From Sphingomonas ginsenosidimutans (GTDB lineage Bacteria > Pseudomonadota > Alphaproteobacteria > Sphingomonadales > Sphingomonadaceae): DNA of 64,000 nt. This document shows, in pieces, positions 10,697 to 22,936 of this stretch; position 1 is the first letter of the stretch, and the number at the start of each line of letters is the position of its first letter. The DNA is taken from positions 107,118 to 171,117 of the forward strand of contig NZ_NWVD01000007.1 in the NCBI RefSeq assembly GCF_002374835.1, given 5' to 3'. The translations under genes and the position numbers were made by a program. Under the pieces are notes generated by a model. It had not been told where the DNA came from. It was given only the letters and a program-made list of their open reading frames with translations, and did not search any database.

Positions 10697-11863
10697 ATGG
10701 CCGAGCCGGACATTTCGCGCGTCCCGCAACCGGAGGGTGCCACCGGCGTCCTCGTCCTGGCCAATGGCGAGGTGGCGTGGGGCCGTGGCTTCGGCGCTGC
10801 CGGCGCGGCGGTTGGCGAGGTGTGCTTCCACACCGCGATGACCGGCTATCAGGAGATCATGACCGATCCGTCCTTCGCGGGGCAGATCATCACCTTCACC
10901 TTCCCGCACATCGGCAACGTCGGCGCGAACCCGGACGATGTGGAGGCCGACGATCCCCACGCGCTGGGGATGATCGTGCGCGAGGATCCGACCGCGCCGT
11001 CGAACTTCCGGGCGATGGAGAACCTCGACGGCTGGATGAAGCGCCACACGCGCATCGGCCTGGCCGGGATCGACACGCGCGCGCTGACGCGCCGCATCCG
11101 CACCGGCGGCGCCCCCAATGGCGTCGTCGCGCATTCGCCCGATGGCACGTTCGACCTGCCGGCGCTGCTTGCGATGGCGCGCGGCTGGCCGGGGCTGGAG
11201 GGGATGGACCTTGCCCGGCAGGTGACGCGCGAGACGCACGGCACGTGGGAGGGCGGCATCTGGCGGCTCGGCTTCGGCTATGGCGCGGGTGAGGGCGGCG
11301 CGCGGCCGCATGTCGTCGCGATCGATTACGGCAGCAAGCACAATATCTTCCGCAACCTTGTTCAGGCAGGGGCGAAGGTGTCGGTGGTGCCGGCCGAGGC
11401 GACCTTCGACCAGATCATGGCGCTGGCGCCGGACGGCATCTTCCTGTCGAACGGCCCCGGCGACCCGGCGGCCACCGGCGAATATGCCGTGCCAGTGATC
11501 CGCCAGTTGCTCGATACCGGCAAGCCGCTGTTCGGCATCTGCCTGGGCCACCAGCTGCTGGGCCTCGCGGTCGGCGCGAAGACCACCAAGATGTTCCAGG
11601 GCCACCGCGGCGCCAACCACCCGGTCAAGCGGCTCTCCGACGGCGCGGTTGAGATCACCAGCATGAACCACGGCTTCGCGGTGGAGCGGGAAAGCCTGCC
11701 CGCCAATGCGCGCGAGACGCATGTGTCTCTGTTCGACGGATCGAACGCGGGGCTGGAGCTGACCGATCGCCCGGCGTTTTCGGTGCAGTATCACCCGGAA
11801 GCGTCGCCGGGACCGCAGGACAGCTTCTATCTGTTCGAGCGGTTCGTGGGGGCGTTGCGATGA
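10697..11863 (+). CDS. carA: Carbamoyl-phosphate synthase small subunit
   Basis: The glutaminase subunit (388 residues) splits glutamine and channels ammonia to CarB for pyrimidine and arginine synthesis. The class I amidotransferase triad is visible: cysteine in LFGICLGHQLLG, histidine and glutamate in VQYHPEASPGP. The N-terminal CPSase domain includes HTAMTGYQEIMTDPS. I chose the ATG at 10697 because the protein begins MAEPDIS and an AGGAG lies 12 nt upstream; a TTG at 10688 is in frame but only 3 nt from that site. The carB start follows after 69 bp, so the two are co-transcribed. Confidence 0.96.
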   Translation: MAEPDISRVPQPEGATGVLVLANGEVAWGRGFGAAGAAVGEVCFHTAMTGYQEIMTDPSFAGQIITFTFPHIGNVGANPDDVEADDPHALGMIVREDPTAPSNFRAMENLDGWMKRHTRIGLAGIDTRALTRRIRTGGAPNGVVAHSPDGTFDLPALLAMARGWPGLEGMDLARQVTRETHGTWEGGIWRLGFGYGAGEGGARPHVVAIDYGSKHNIFRNLVQAGAKVSVVPAEATFDQIMALAPDGIFLSNGPGDPAATGEYAVPVIRQLLDTGKPLFGICLGHQLLGLAVGAKTTKMFQGHRGANHPVKRLSDGAVEITSMNHGFAVERESLPANARETHVSLFDGSNAGLELTDRPAFSVQYHPEASPGPQDSFYLFERFVGALR

Positions 11864-11932
11864 GGCAGTCCCTCTGCCTCCGCCATCCTAACTAGACGCG
11901 AACGGTCGTCGCACTGAATTTGCAGGACTGAC

Positions 11933-15265
<3,333 letters not shown>

Positions 15266-15341
15266 TCCCCCACATGTTTGGATGGTGCGGGCGGTCCTCA
15301 GGGAGGGGGCCGCTCGGGGAAGCGTTTTTGAAGGATAAGCG

Positions 15342-15818
15342 ATGGCGACCGTCGAGAAGATGCCGATGCTGCAGGAAGGCTATGAGAAGCTGACCGCAGA
15401 CCTGAAGCGCCTCAAGATCGAACGCCCGCAGATCGTCGATGCGATCGAGGAAGCGCGTGCGCACGGCGACCTTTCGGAAAACGCCGAATATCACGCCGCC
15501 AAGGAGCGGCAGGGCCAGGTAGAGGCGACGATCGCCGATATCGAGGACAAGCTGAGTCGCGCGCAGATCATCGACCCGCGGGATCTGTCGGGCGACAAGA
15601 TCGTGTTCGGCGCGACCGTCACGCTGATGGACGAGGACGACAAGCCGGTCCGCTACCAGATCGTCGGCCAGACCGAGGCGGACGCCAAGAGCGGGCGGAT
15701 CAGCTACAATTCCCCGCTCGGCCGCGCGCTGATCGGGCGCAGCGTCGACGACGAGGTGGAGGTGTCGGTGCCGGCGGGCGACCGTTACTACCTCGTGTCG
15801 AAGATCGAGTTCATCTGA
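15342..15818 (+). CDS. greA: Transcription elongation factor GreA
   Basis: A 158-residue factor that enters the RNA polymerase secondary channel and stimulates cleavage of backtracked RNA. The N-terminal ~75 residues form the antiparallel coiled coil; the conserved tip reads [21 protein letters not shown], with the acidic D and E needed for cleavage. The C-terminal FKBP-like domain carries [10 protein letters not shown] and [10 protein letters not shown]. It lies 76 bp after carB. Its TGA stop overlaps a CTG that seems to start the next gene. Confidence 0.97.
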   Translation: MATVEKMPMLQEGYEKLTADLKRLKIERPQIVDAIEEARAHGDLSENAEYHAAKERQGQVEATIADIEDKLSRAQIIDPRDLSGDKIVFGATVTLMDEDDKPVRYQIVGQTEADAKSGRISYNSPLGRALIGRSVDDEVEVSVPAGDRYYLVSKIEFI

Positions 15819-16606
15819 CGCGCCATGTCCTGCCGGCGTCGTGGGACGCCCGGCTCGCCGGATATGAATGGTATCGCGACGGCGCGGGCGAATCCGGCGG
15901 TGTCATCCACCGCCTGACGCGCGCCGGTGCGCCGTCGCTGTACCTGAAACATGGCACCGATGCGGTCGCGGCGGCGATCGTGGACGAGGCGGTCCGACTG
16001 CGCTGGTTGCAGGGGCGCGTCCCTGCGGCGCGGCCGGTCGCCTTCGCGGACGAGGATGGCGCCGCCTGGCTGTTGACCATCGGTGTGGCGGGCCGGACCG
16101 GGGATGCGTGGCTGGATCACGATTCGGCGCTGCTGCCCGTGATCGTCGCCGCCTTCGCCGGGTTCCTGACGCAGCTTCACGCGCTGCCAGTGGACGATTG
16201 CCCGTTCGAGGCCGGCGCCGCGCTGCGGCTGGCGGCCGCGCGGCGACGGGTGGGGGCGGGGGAGGTGGACGTCGAGGATTTCGCCGACGATCACCTCGGC
16301 TGGGATGCCGAACGGATGCTGGCGCATACCGAGGCGCTGTACGATCCCGACCTGCACCAGCGCGTCGTGACGCACGGCGACTTCTCGCTCGGCAACCTGT
16401 TGATGGACGAACGCGGCCACGTCACCGGCTGTATCGACGTCGGCCTGCTGGGCGTGGCGGACCCGTATCAGGATATCGCGATCCTGTGCGCCAATCTGGG
16501 AGAGCTCGACCCCGCAGCGGAGCGCGCGTTCCTCGATGCGATCGGCGTGGCGTCACCCGATCGGCAGCGGATGGCTTTCCACCGCTGTCTCGACGAACTG
16601 TTCTGA
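15815..16606 (+). CDS. APH-family phosphotransferase, probable CTG start
   Basis: An aminoglycoside-phosphotransferase-like kinase. The catalytic loop [15 protein letters not shown] (H-G-D-x-x-x-x-N) and the metal-binding [17 protein letters not shown] are intact. The first standard start is GTG at 15980, but the same frame is open upstream and encodes a good family N-terminus ([17 protein letters not shown] ... GGVIHRL ... LYLKHG with the ATP-binding lysine). Upstream of that GTG I see no ATG, GTG or TTG in frame; the CTG at 15815 overlaps the greA stop as CTGA and gives 263 residues, the normal APH(3') length. Substrate is unknown; most chromosomal relatives are not resistance enzymes. Confidence 0.75.
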   Translation: MTRHVLPASWDARLAGYEWYRDGAGESGGVIHRLTRAGAPSLYLKHGTDAVAAAIVDEAVRLRWLQGRVPAARPVAFADEDGAAWLLTIGVAGRTGDAWLDHDSALLPVIVAAFAGFLTQLHALPVDDCPFEAGAALRLAAARRRVGAGEVDVEDFADDHLGWDAERMLAHTEALYDPDLHQRVVTHGDFSLGNLLMDERGHVTGCIDVGLLGVADPYQDIAILCANLGELDPAAERAFLDAIGVASPDRQRMAFHRCLDELF

Positions 16607-16646
16607 CCGACCCCTCCGGTTCGCGTTGCGGAGGGGCCGGTGCGCC

Positions 16647-16877
16647 TCACTGCGCCGGCTTGGCGAGCAGATCGGGTTCCAGCAGGCGGTGCAGATGCAC
16701 CACCACATATTTCATCTCGGCATCGTCGACGGTGCGCTGCGCCGCCGCGCGCCACGCCTTTTCGGCGCTGGCATAGTCCGGGAAGATGCCGACCACCTCG
16801 ATCGAGGACAGGTCGTTGAAATCGAGCGTACGCGGATCGTTGACGCGCCCGCCGAACACCAGATGCAATTTGCTCAT
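16647..16877 (-). CDS. DUF4170 family small protein
   Basis: A 76-residue protein that matches the compact DUF4170 family common in alphaproteobacteria: KLHLVFGGRV at the start, then IEVVGIFPDYASAEKAWRAAAQ and the MKYVVVHLHRLLEPD end. Function is unknown; the size and strand pattern suggest a small soluble alpha/beta protein. The gene converges with the kinase gene upstream and has AGGAACCG just before its ATG as a ribosome-binding site. Confidence 0.85.
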   Translation of the reverse strand: MSKLHLVFGGRVNDPRTLDFNDLSSIEVVGIFPDYASAEKAWRAAAQRTVDDAEMKYVVVHLHRLLEPDLLAKPAQ

Positions 16878-16940
16878 GCGCGGTTCCTGAGGGAGGGAAG
16901 GATCGCAAACACGGCTGGCAGCGATCGACCCGTGACGGAG

Positions 16941-16982
16941 AAAAGGAGATCGCGCCGGGCGTATGCCGCCGGTGCGATCTCC
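16941..16982 (-). terminator. Rho-independent terminator of the membrane-stress cluster
   Basis: On the minus strand a perfect 9-bp stem, GGAGATCGC (16974-16982) with GCGATCTCC (16945-16953), is followed directly by TTTTC. It stands about 100 nt after the last stop (17084) of the minus-strand operon and just upstream of the DUF4170 gene. Confidence 0.75.
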
Positions 16983-17083
16983 TCTCCCGTATAGCGAGGC
17001 GACGTGCTGCCCGACGTCGCTTGTGTCGGCCGCTCTACCGCGAAGCGGCGCGGGTTTGAAGTCCCGCGCGCCGTTGCGTGCGT

Positions 17084-17536
17084 TCAGGCGCCCTTGACCT
17101 TTTCCTTGCTCGCCTGCGCCGCCGCAGTACCGGCCGATGTGGCCGCCTTCACGACGCCCTGGAGCAGCGACTTGGCCTGATCCTTGGCCGCGCCCTTGCT
17201 GAGGCCAAGCTGGTCGAGCTCGGCGCGCCCGGCCTCCTTCGCGGCGGCAAGCCCGGCGACCGCCGCGGCGGCTACCTTGCGCCCGACCGGGGCGAGCAGT
17301 TCCTTTTCGCGCTGTCCGCGCGGCACGACCAGCGCGACCAGCGCGCCGAGCGCCATGCCGCCGACGACGACGCCGAGTGGGTTGGTTTCCAGCGTCTGGA
17401 CCGTGACCTGCGCCGCGTCGCTCGCCTTGTGACGCGCGGTTTCATACGCGCTGGACGCCTTGTCGGCGGCGGTGTCGATGCCGTCGCGGATGCGCCCGTG
17501 GTGCTCTGCCTGGGTGTCGTGGTGATCGGTCATCAT
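17084..17536 (-). CDS. ElaB/YqjD-like membrane-anchored stress protein
   Basis: About 150 residues: a hydrophilic helical N-terminus (DGIDTAADKASSAYETARHKASDAAQ), one hydrophobic segment near residues 54-72 (LGVVVGGMALGALVALVVP), and a lysine- and alanine-rich amphipathic C-terminus. The pattern matches ElaB/YqjD-type inner-membrane proteins, some of which bind ribosomes in stationary phase in E. coli. I placed the start at the ATG pair 17536/17533, which has AAGGA shortly upstream; the ATG at 17548 overlaps the upstream stop. It is the last gene of a four-gene operon. Confidence 0.6.
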   Translation of the reverse strand: MMTDHHDTQAEHHGRIRDGIDTAADKASSAYETARHKASDAAQVTVQTLETNPLGVVVGGMALGALVALVVPRGQREKELLAPVGRKVAAAAVAGLAAAKEAGRAELDQLGLSKGAAKDQAKSLLQGVVKAATSAGTAAAQASKEKVKGA

Positions 17537-17544
17537 CGGTTCCT

Positions 17545-17859
17545 TCATCGGCCGTGAACGGACGAACGTTTGATGGAGAGGAGCGGTTTCCGCTTGGCGG
17601 GGCGCGCGAACAGGGCGGCAATGCGCTTTCGGTTGAGCGCCGCCAGCAACACCGCCGCGGCGCCCGCGACGGCGACCGGATTGCGGCGCGCGACCGCGAC
17701 CGACGCCTGCGCGGCACGGCTGCCGCTCTCGCTGACCTCGCTCACCGCGCGGCGCGCGATGCGCTCTGGCGCGAGCTGGGTCTGGAGCGTTTCGACCGTG
17801 CTGGTCAAACGCTGCCGTGCCGCCTCGGCGCGGGCCTGTGCCGCCGCGACGTCGCTCAT
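17545..17859 (-). CDS. Small membrane-associated protein of the YqjD/DUF3618 type
   Basis: A 104-residue protein with an N-terminal helical region rich in A, R and E (AAAQARAEAARQRLTSTVETLQTQL), like the start of DUF3618 proteins, and one membrane segment near residues 62-76 (NPVAVAGAAAVLLAAL) followed by a basic tail. It overlaps its neighbours by 4 nt at both ends (ATGA), so all three genes are translationally coupled. A structural or membrane-protective role is inferred from the operon and from the stress-type promoter, not from a known activity. Confidence 0.6.
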   Translation of the reverse strand: MSDVAAAQARAEAARQRLTSTVETLQTQLAPERIARRAVSEVSESGSRAAQASVAVARRNPVAVAGAAAVLLAALNRKRIAALFARPAKRKPLLSIKRSSVHGR

Positions 17860-18185
17860 CGCGACAGCCTCGTCACGCCGGCGTAACCCAGAGCCGCCGC
17901 GACGGCGAGTGTCACGCCGACCACGACGAGCGTCGCAAAGCCCGGTCCGATCAGCGTCGCGAGCGATACGATCAACCCGACCAGCAGCGCGATCAGCGCC
18001 GCCACCGCGAGCACCCCGGCAACCGCGAAATAGATCGCCGCCGCCTTGTAGCGCGCCGTCATGTCGCCGACCTTTGCCTTGGCAAGCGCGATCTCGGCCT
18101 GCGCAACCTCGCGCGCGTCGCTGGTCAGGCGCGCGAAGAGATGCGGGATGCTGTGATCCTCCAACAGCGGTTCGCGAAGCCCCAT
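17856..18185 (-). CDS. YqjE / holin-X family membrane protein
   Basis: A 109-residue protein with two hydrophobic helices (residues ~48-72, AAIYFAVAGVLAVAALIALLVGLIV, and ~80-103). The first part reads SIPHLFARLTSDAREVAQAEIALAKAKV, as in YqjE-type proteins that databases label phage holin superfamily. The label does not imply a prophage here; there are no other phage genes. It is the second gene of the cluster, 3 bp after the first. Confidence 0.75.
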   Translation of the reverse strand: MGLREPLLEDHSIPHLFARLTSDAREVAQAEIALAKAKVGDMTARYKAAAIYFAVAGVLAVAALIALLVGLIVSLATLIGPGFATLVVVGVTLAVAAALGYAGVTRLSR

Positions 18186-18188
18186 GGA

Positions 18189-18680
18189 TCAGGCGTCGCG
18201 GTGGTCAAGACCGGAGGACAGCAGGCGCGCGACGACGAAGCCGATCCCGGCGGCAACGCCGACCGCGACCGCGGGACTTTTCTTCACCAGTTCGCGGACG
18301 TCGGCGACCAGATCGTCGACGGTCTTGGCATCGATCGAACTGGACAGCCCCTGGACGCGATCGGCGGCCTGACGCGCATATTGGCCGTATTGCTCGCCGA
18401 TCTTCTCGTCCACCTGTGCGGCGGCGTCGTTGAGCATGGTCGACAGCTGGCCCAGCGCGCTCGTGGCGCGGGCCTTGCCATCCTCGGCATACAGCCGCGC
18501 CTTGTCGGTGGCCTGTTCGCGACCCTTGGCGACATTGTCCGCCAGCGTCTGCCGCGCGGTGGCGAACGTGCCGCCCGCCGTCGGCTCCGCCGCCGGGGTA
18601 TCGCCGACGGGGGCGGTCACCGGCCCATTTTCGATATTGCTCGTCGAAGGCGCCGTGTCGTGATCGTGTTGCTCGGCCAT
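18189..18680 (-). CDS. Membrane-anchored helical stress protein (YqjD-like), operon leader
   Basis: A 163-residue protein. The first ~35 residues are acidic and disordered, then a long amphipathic helix (ARQTLADNVAKGREQATDKARLYAEDG ... LGQLSTMLNDAAAQVDEKIGEQYG), and a short C-terminal membrane anchor (AVAVGVAAGIGFVVARLL). The start is the ATG at 18680 with GGAAGGA 8 nt upstream; the longer frame to 18839 crosses the promoter and is not used. It is the first gene of the four-gene cluster and lies 22 nt behind the predicted start point of an EcfG-type promoter. Confidence 0.65.
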   Translation of the reverse strand: MAEQHDHDTAPSTSNIENGPVTAPVGDTPAAEPTAGGTFATARQTLADNVAKGREQATDKARLYAEDGKARATSALGQLSTMLNDAAAQVDEKIGEQYGQYARQAADRVQGLSSSIDAKTVDDLVADVRELVKKSPAVAVGVAAGIGFVVARLLSSGLDHRDA

Positions 18681-18710
18681 GATCCATTCCTTCCCAGGTC
18701 GAAACGAACA

Positions 18711-18736
18711 AACCCGACGATGGCATGTCGGGTTCC
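18711..18736 (-). promoter_or_regulatory. EcfG-type general stress promoter
   Basis: On the minus strand GGAAC (18732-18736) is followed after 17 nt by GGTT (18711-18714). The known EcfG consensus in Sphingomonas and relatives is GGAAC, 16-17 nt, then CGTT, so this differs at one base of the -10. The predicted start point near 18703 leaves a short leader before the ATG at 18680. The spacer contains most of a perfect inverted repeat, AACCCGAC (18711-18718) with GTCGGGTT (18727-18734). Confidence 0.6.
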
Positions 18737-18817
18737 CGTGTCGTGCGCCATCGCGTTGCGGCGGCGCACCATGCCCGCTAGAGGCGGAACGCGCTGCCGC
18801 TCCCGGCAAACAGATAA

Positions 18818-20112
<1,295 letters not shown>

Positions 20113-20113
<1 letters not shown>

Positions 20114-20472
20114 TGGCGCTTGCCAAGGGCATGGCGGCGCGCGACAGTCGCGGTGCCATGCCCCGCAAGCCCCATCCGCTTAAAGCCACGCTGCGCCGCG
20201 CGCTCGCGCCGGCGATCTTCATGGCGGTGCTGGTGTTCTTCGGCGCCTATGCGGTGCTGGGGCCGAACGGCGTGCTGGCGCTGGGCGACTACAAGCGCCA
20301 GCTGGCACAGCGCGAGAAGCAATATGCCACGCTCGACCAGCGGCGCGCGATGCTGAAGAACCGCGTCACCCTGCTCGATCCGCGCCATGCCAACCCGGAC
20401 ATGGTCGACGAACTGGTGCGCAAGGAACTGAACGTCGCGCACCCGGACGAGGTGATCGTCCCCCTGAAATGA
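20113..20472 (+). CDS. ftsB: Septum formation initiator FtsB-like protein
   Basis: Up to 119 residues: a basic N-terminus, one membrane helix (AIFMAVLVFFGAYAVLG), then a short periplasmic coiled coil (YKRQLAQREKQYATLDQRRAMLKNRVTLL) and the family end VRKELNVAHPDEVIVPL. FtsB links FtsL and FtsQ in the divisome. The first ATG overlaps the eno stop; ATGs at 20131 and 20158 (MPRKPHPLK) are equally possible, and the last fits usual FtsB length best. Confidence 0.85.
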
Positions 20473-20476
20473 ACAA

Positions 20477-20498
20477 GGGCGGCCCGCCGGGACCGCCC
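20477..20498. terminator. Bidirectional terminator between ftsB and rpoH
   Basis: Stem gggcgg (20477-20482) with ccgccc (20493-20498), extended by an inner C-C/G-G pairing around a four-base loop. It is followed by CATTCGTTCTT on the plus strand and by TTGTTCATTTC on the minus strand, so it can serve both converging genes. Confidence 0.65.
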
Positions 20499-20527
20499 CA
20501 TTCGTTCTTGCCGGGGGGTCGTGCCGC

Positions 20528-21430
20528 TCAGGCGGTCAGCAGACGCTTCTCGCCCGCCAGCCGCATCATCGCGCGTTGCAGCTTCTCAAATGCGCGCACC
20601 TCGATCTGACGAACGCGCTCGCGACTGACGCCATAAACCTGGCTCAGCTCCTCCAGCGTCTTGGGATCGTCGGTCAGCCGCCGCTCGGTCAGGATGTGCT
20701 TCTCGCGGTCGTTCAGGTCTTCCATCGCGGACACGAGCATGTCGTGGCGCACGTCAGCTTCCTGCTGGTCGGCGACGACGCTGTCCTGCAGCGGCGAATC
20801 ATCGGCAAGCCAGTCCTGCCACTGGCCTTCGCCATCCTCGCGCATCGGGACGTTCAGCGACGTGTCGCCGCCCATCGCCATGCGGCGATTCATGCTGACC
20901 ACGTCCGCCTCGGTCACCCCCAGGTCGGTGGCGATCTTTTCGACATCCTCGGGGCGCAGGTCGCCATCCTCGAACGCGTCAAGGCGCGCCTTCATCCGGC
21001 GAAGGTTGAAGAACAGCTTCTTCTGCGCCGCGGTGGTGCCCATCTTCACCAGCGACCAGCTGCGCAGGATGAATTCCTGGATCGACGCGCGAATCCACCA
21101 CATCGCATAGGTGGCGAGGCGGAAGCCGCGATCCGGCTCGAACTTCTTCACGCCCTGCATCAGGCCGATATTGCCCTCGGAGATCAGCTCCGACACCGGC
21201 AGGCCGTAGCCACGATAGCCCATCGCGATCTTCGCGACGAGCCGCAGGTGCGACGTCACCAGCTGCGCCGCGGCGTCGGTGTCGCCATGTTCCTGGAACC
21301 GCTTGGCGAGCATATATTCCTGCTCTGGCGCCAGGATCGGGAATTTCTTGATCTCGGAAAGGTAGCGATTGAGGCTTTGCTCCCCGCCAAGGGCAGGAAT
21401 CGTCGCCGGGACGTTGCTGCGGGTTGCCAT
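20528..21430 (-). CDS. rpoH: RNA polymerase heat-shock sigma factor RpoH (sigma-32)
   Basis: A 300-residue alternative sigma factor for heat-shock and protein-quality genes. Region 2 reads LISEGNIGLMQGVKKFEPDRGFRLATYAMWWIRASI, in pieces across residues ~82-117. The RpoH box QKKLFFNLRR (residues ~136-145), which separates sigma-32 from other group 2/3 factors, is intact. Region 4 ends in VSRERVRQIEVRAFEKLQ. The start ATG at 21430 has an AAGGGAG-type site upstream. It converges with eno-ftsB. Confidence 0.96.
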   Translation of the reverse strand: MATRSNVPATIPALGGEQSLNRYLSEIKKFPILAPEQEYMLAKRFQEHGDTDAAAQLVTSHLRLVAKIAMGYRGYGLPVSELISEGNIGLMQGVKKFEPDRGFRLATYAMWWIRASIQEFILRSWSLVKMGTTAAQKKLFFNLRRMKARLDAFEDGDLRPEDVEKIATDLGVTEADVVSMNRRMAMGGDTSLNVPMREDGEGQWQDWLADDSPLQDSVVADQQEADVRHDMLVSAMEDLNDREKHILTERRLTDDPKTLEELSQVYGVSRERVRQIEVRAFEKLQRAMMRLAGEKRLLTA

Positions 21431-21502
21431 GATCCTTTGTCTCCCTTCCTCGCGGAGAACGCCGGGCCGCCCTGATGCGGCACGATCCGGCGTGGTCCGA
21501 AC

Positions 21503-22450
21503 CTATACGACAAGCTGACTGAACAGTTCCTGCATGTCTGCCGGCATCACGCTTTCGAACGACAAAGCGTGGCTTGTGATCGGGTGGATGAACCCGAGCC
21601 GGGCGGCGTGCAATGCCTGGCGTCGGAAATCCAGGGTTTCCAGAACGCGCTTGTGAGCCTGTTTTGTTCTACCATAGACTGGGTCGCCCAGCAAGGCATG
21701 GCCGATCGACGCCATATGGACGCGCACCTGGTGCGTGCGCCCGGTTTCCAGCCGGCATTCGACCAGCGCCGCTTCGCGCAGCAGCTCCAGCGTGCGATAG
21801 TGCGTGACCGCGCGCTTGCCGCCGGCGACGATCGCCACCTTCTTGCGATTGTGCGGCGAACGGGCCAGCGGCGCATCGACGGTGCCGGCGGGCGGCACCG
21901 GGCGCCCGCCGACGATCGCGCGGTAACGCCGGTCGATCGTATGCGCGGCGAACTGCTTCGCCAGTCCTTCGTGCGCGCGGTCGGTCTTGGCGGCGACCAT
22001 CAGCCCCGACGTATCCTTGTCGATACGGTGGACGATCCCCGGTCGCGCCACCCCGCCGATGCCCGACAGCGACCCGTCGCAGTGATGCAGCAGCGCGTTG
22101 ACCAGCGTGCCGTCGAGATTGCCCGCGGCCGGGTGGACGACCAGCCCCGCCGGCTTGTCGACGACAATCAGATGCTCGTCCTCGAACGCCACGACCAGCG
22201 GGATGTCCTGCGCTTCGTTATGCGCCGGGGCGGGGGCGGGCACCGCGACCGCAAACGCCTCGCCGCCGCGCGACTTGCGCGATGGGTCGCGCACCGCCAG
22301 CCCGTCCTGCGAGACATGACCGGCATTGATCAGCACCTTCAGCCGCTCCCGCGAGAGCGTCGGCACCGCATCGGCCAGCGCGCGGTCGAGCCGCCAGCCG
22401 TCGGCGGCCGGCGCGATCGTCGCTTCGATGATGGAAACCCCCCGGTTCAT
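21503..22450 (-). CDS. RluD-family 23S rRNA pseudouridine synthase
   Basis: About 315 residues. An N-terminal S4 RNA-binding domain (WRLDRALADAVPTLSRERLKVLINAGHV) precedes the catalytic domain with HRIDKDTSGLMV, whose aspartate is the nucleophile, and the RTHQVRVHMASIGHALLGD motif. The architecture is that of RluD/RluC-type enzymes that modify large-subunit rRNA. I chose the ATG at 22450 (MNRGVSIIEATI). This leaves only 13 bp to the divergent JAMM gene, so the promoters must overlap coding sequence or one start is off. Confidence 0.9.
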   Translation of the reverse strand: MNRGVSIIEATIAPAADGWRLDRALADAVPTLSRERLKVLINAGHVSQDGLAVRDPSRKSRGGEAFAVAVPAPAPAHNEAQDIPLVVAFEDEHLIVVDKPAGLVVHPAAGNLDGTLVNALLHHCDGSLSGIGGVARPGIVHRIDKDTSGLMVAAKTDRAHEGLAKQFAAHTIDRRYRAIVGGRPVPPAGTVDAPLARSPHNRKKVAIVAGGKRAVTHYRTLELLREAALVECRLETGRTHQVRVHMASIGHALLGDPVYGRTKQAHKRVLETLDFRRQALHAARLGFIHPITSHALSFESVMPADMQELFSQLVV

Positions 22451-22463
22451 TGTCCTGTGGTAG

Positions 22464-22928
22464 ATGGCGACGATGATCGGTATTTCAATCGCGCACCGCA
22501 ACGAACTGATCGCGCTGGCGCGGGCCAGCCCGGGGGAGGTGTGCGGGCTGCTGCTGGGCAGCGGCGAGCGGATTGCCGCGATCATGCCGTGCGCGAATGT
22601 CGCGGACGATCCGGCGACCCGCTTCGAACTCGATCCGCGCGCGCTGATCGCGGCGCATCGCGCGGCGCGCGGCGGCGGGCCGCAGGTGATCGGCCATTAT
22701 CACTCGCACCCGTCGGGCCGGGCGGAGCCGTCCATGCGCGATGCCGCGGACGCGGCGCCTGACGGCAGCATCTGGATCATCGTCGCGGGGGATGAGGTGA
22801 CGGCGTGGCGTGCGGTGGCGGCCGGTGCGATGCACGGACGCTTCGCTGCGGTGACGCTTGCCACATTAGGTTGCGAAGGCGGCGGGCAATCGCCACAAGG
22901 CGGCCATCCTGCGACGTCCTCAAGGTAA
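22464..22928 (+). CDS. JAMM/MPN-domain metalloprotease (M67 family)
   Basis: A 154-residue protein with the full JAMM zinc motif: the glutamate in GEVCGLLLG (residue ~26) and HYHSHPSGRAEPSMRD near residue 76 (H-x-H, then S and D). Bacterial members remove C-terminal extensions from ubiquitin-like sulfur carriers or act on small peptides; no ThiS- or MoaD-like partner is adjacent here. The last 20 residues are rich in G and S and look unstructured. Start may alternatively be the ATG at 22473. Confidence 0.85.
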   Translation: MATMIGISIAHRNELIALARASPGEVCGLLLGSGERIAAIMPCANVADDPATRFELDPRALIAAHRAARGGGPQVIGHYHSHPSGRAEPSMRDAADAAPDGSIWIIVAGDEVTAWRAVAAGAMHGRFAAVTLATLGCEGGGQSPQGGHPATSSR

Positions 22929-22936
22929 ATTCACCC

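Noticed and set aside
17026..17070. A tRNA-like shape with a T-arm-like ggtttgaagtccc
   Set aside because: The acceptor stem does not pair and there is no D-arm or anticodon loop. I read it as hairpins of a 3' region.
17856..18185. Possible prophage because of a holin-superfamily label
   Set aside because: There are no phage structural, integrase or lysis genes nearby. The protein matches the YqjE-type stress membrane family and lies in its usual operon.
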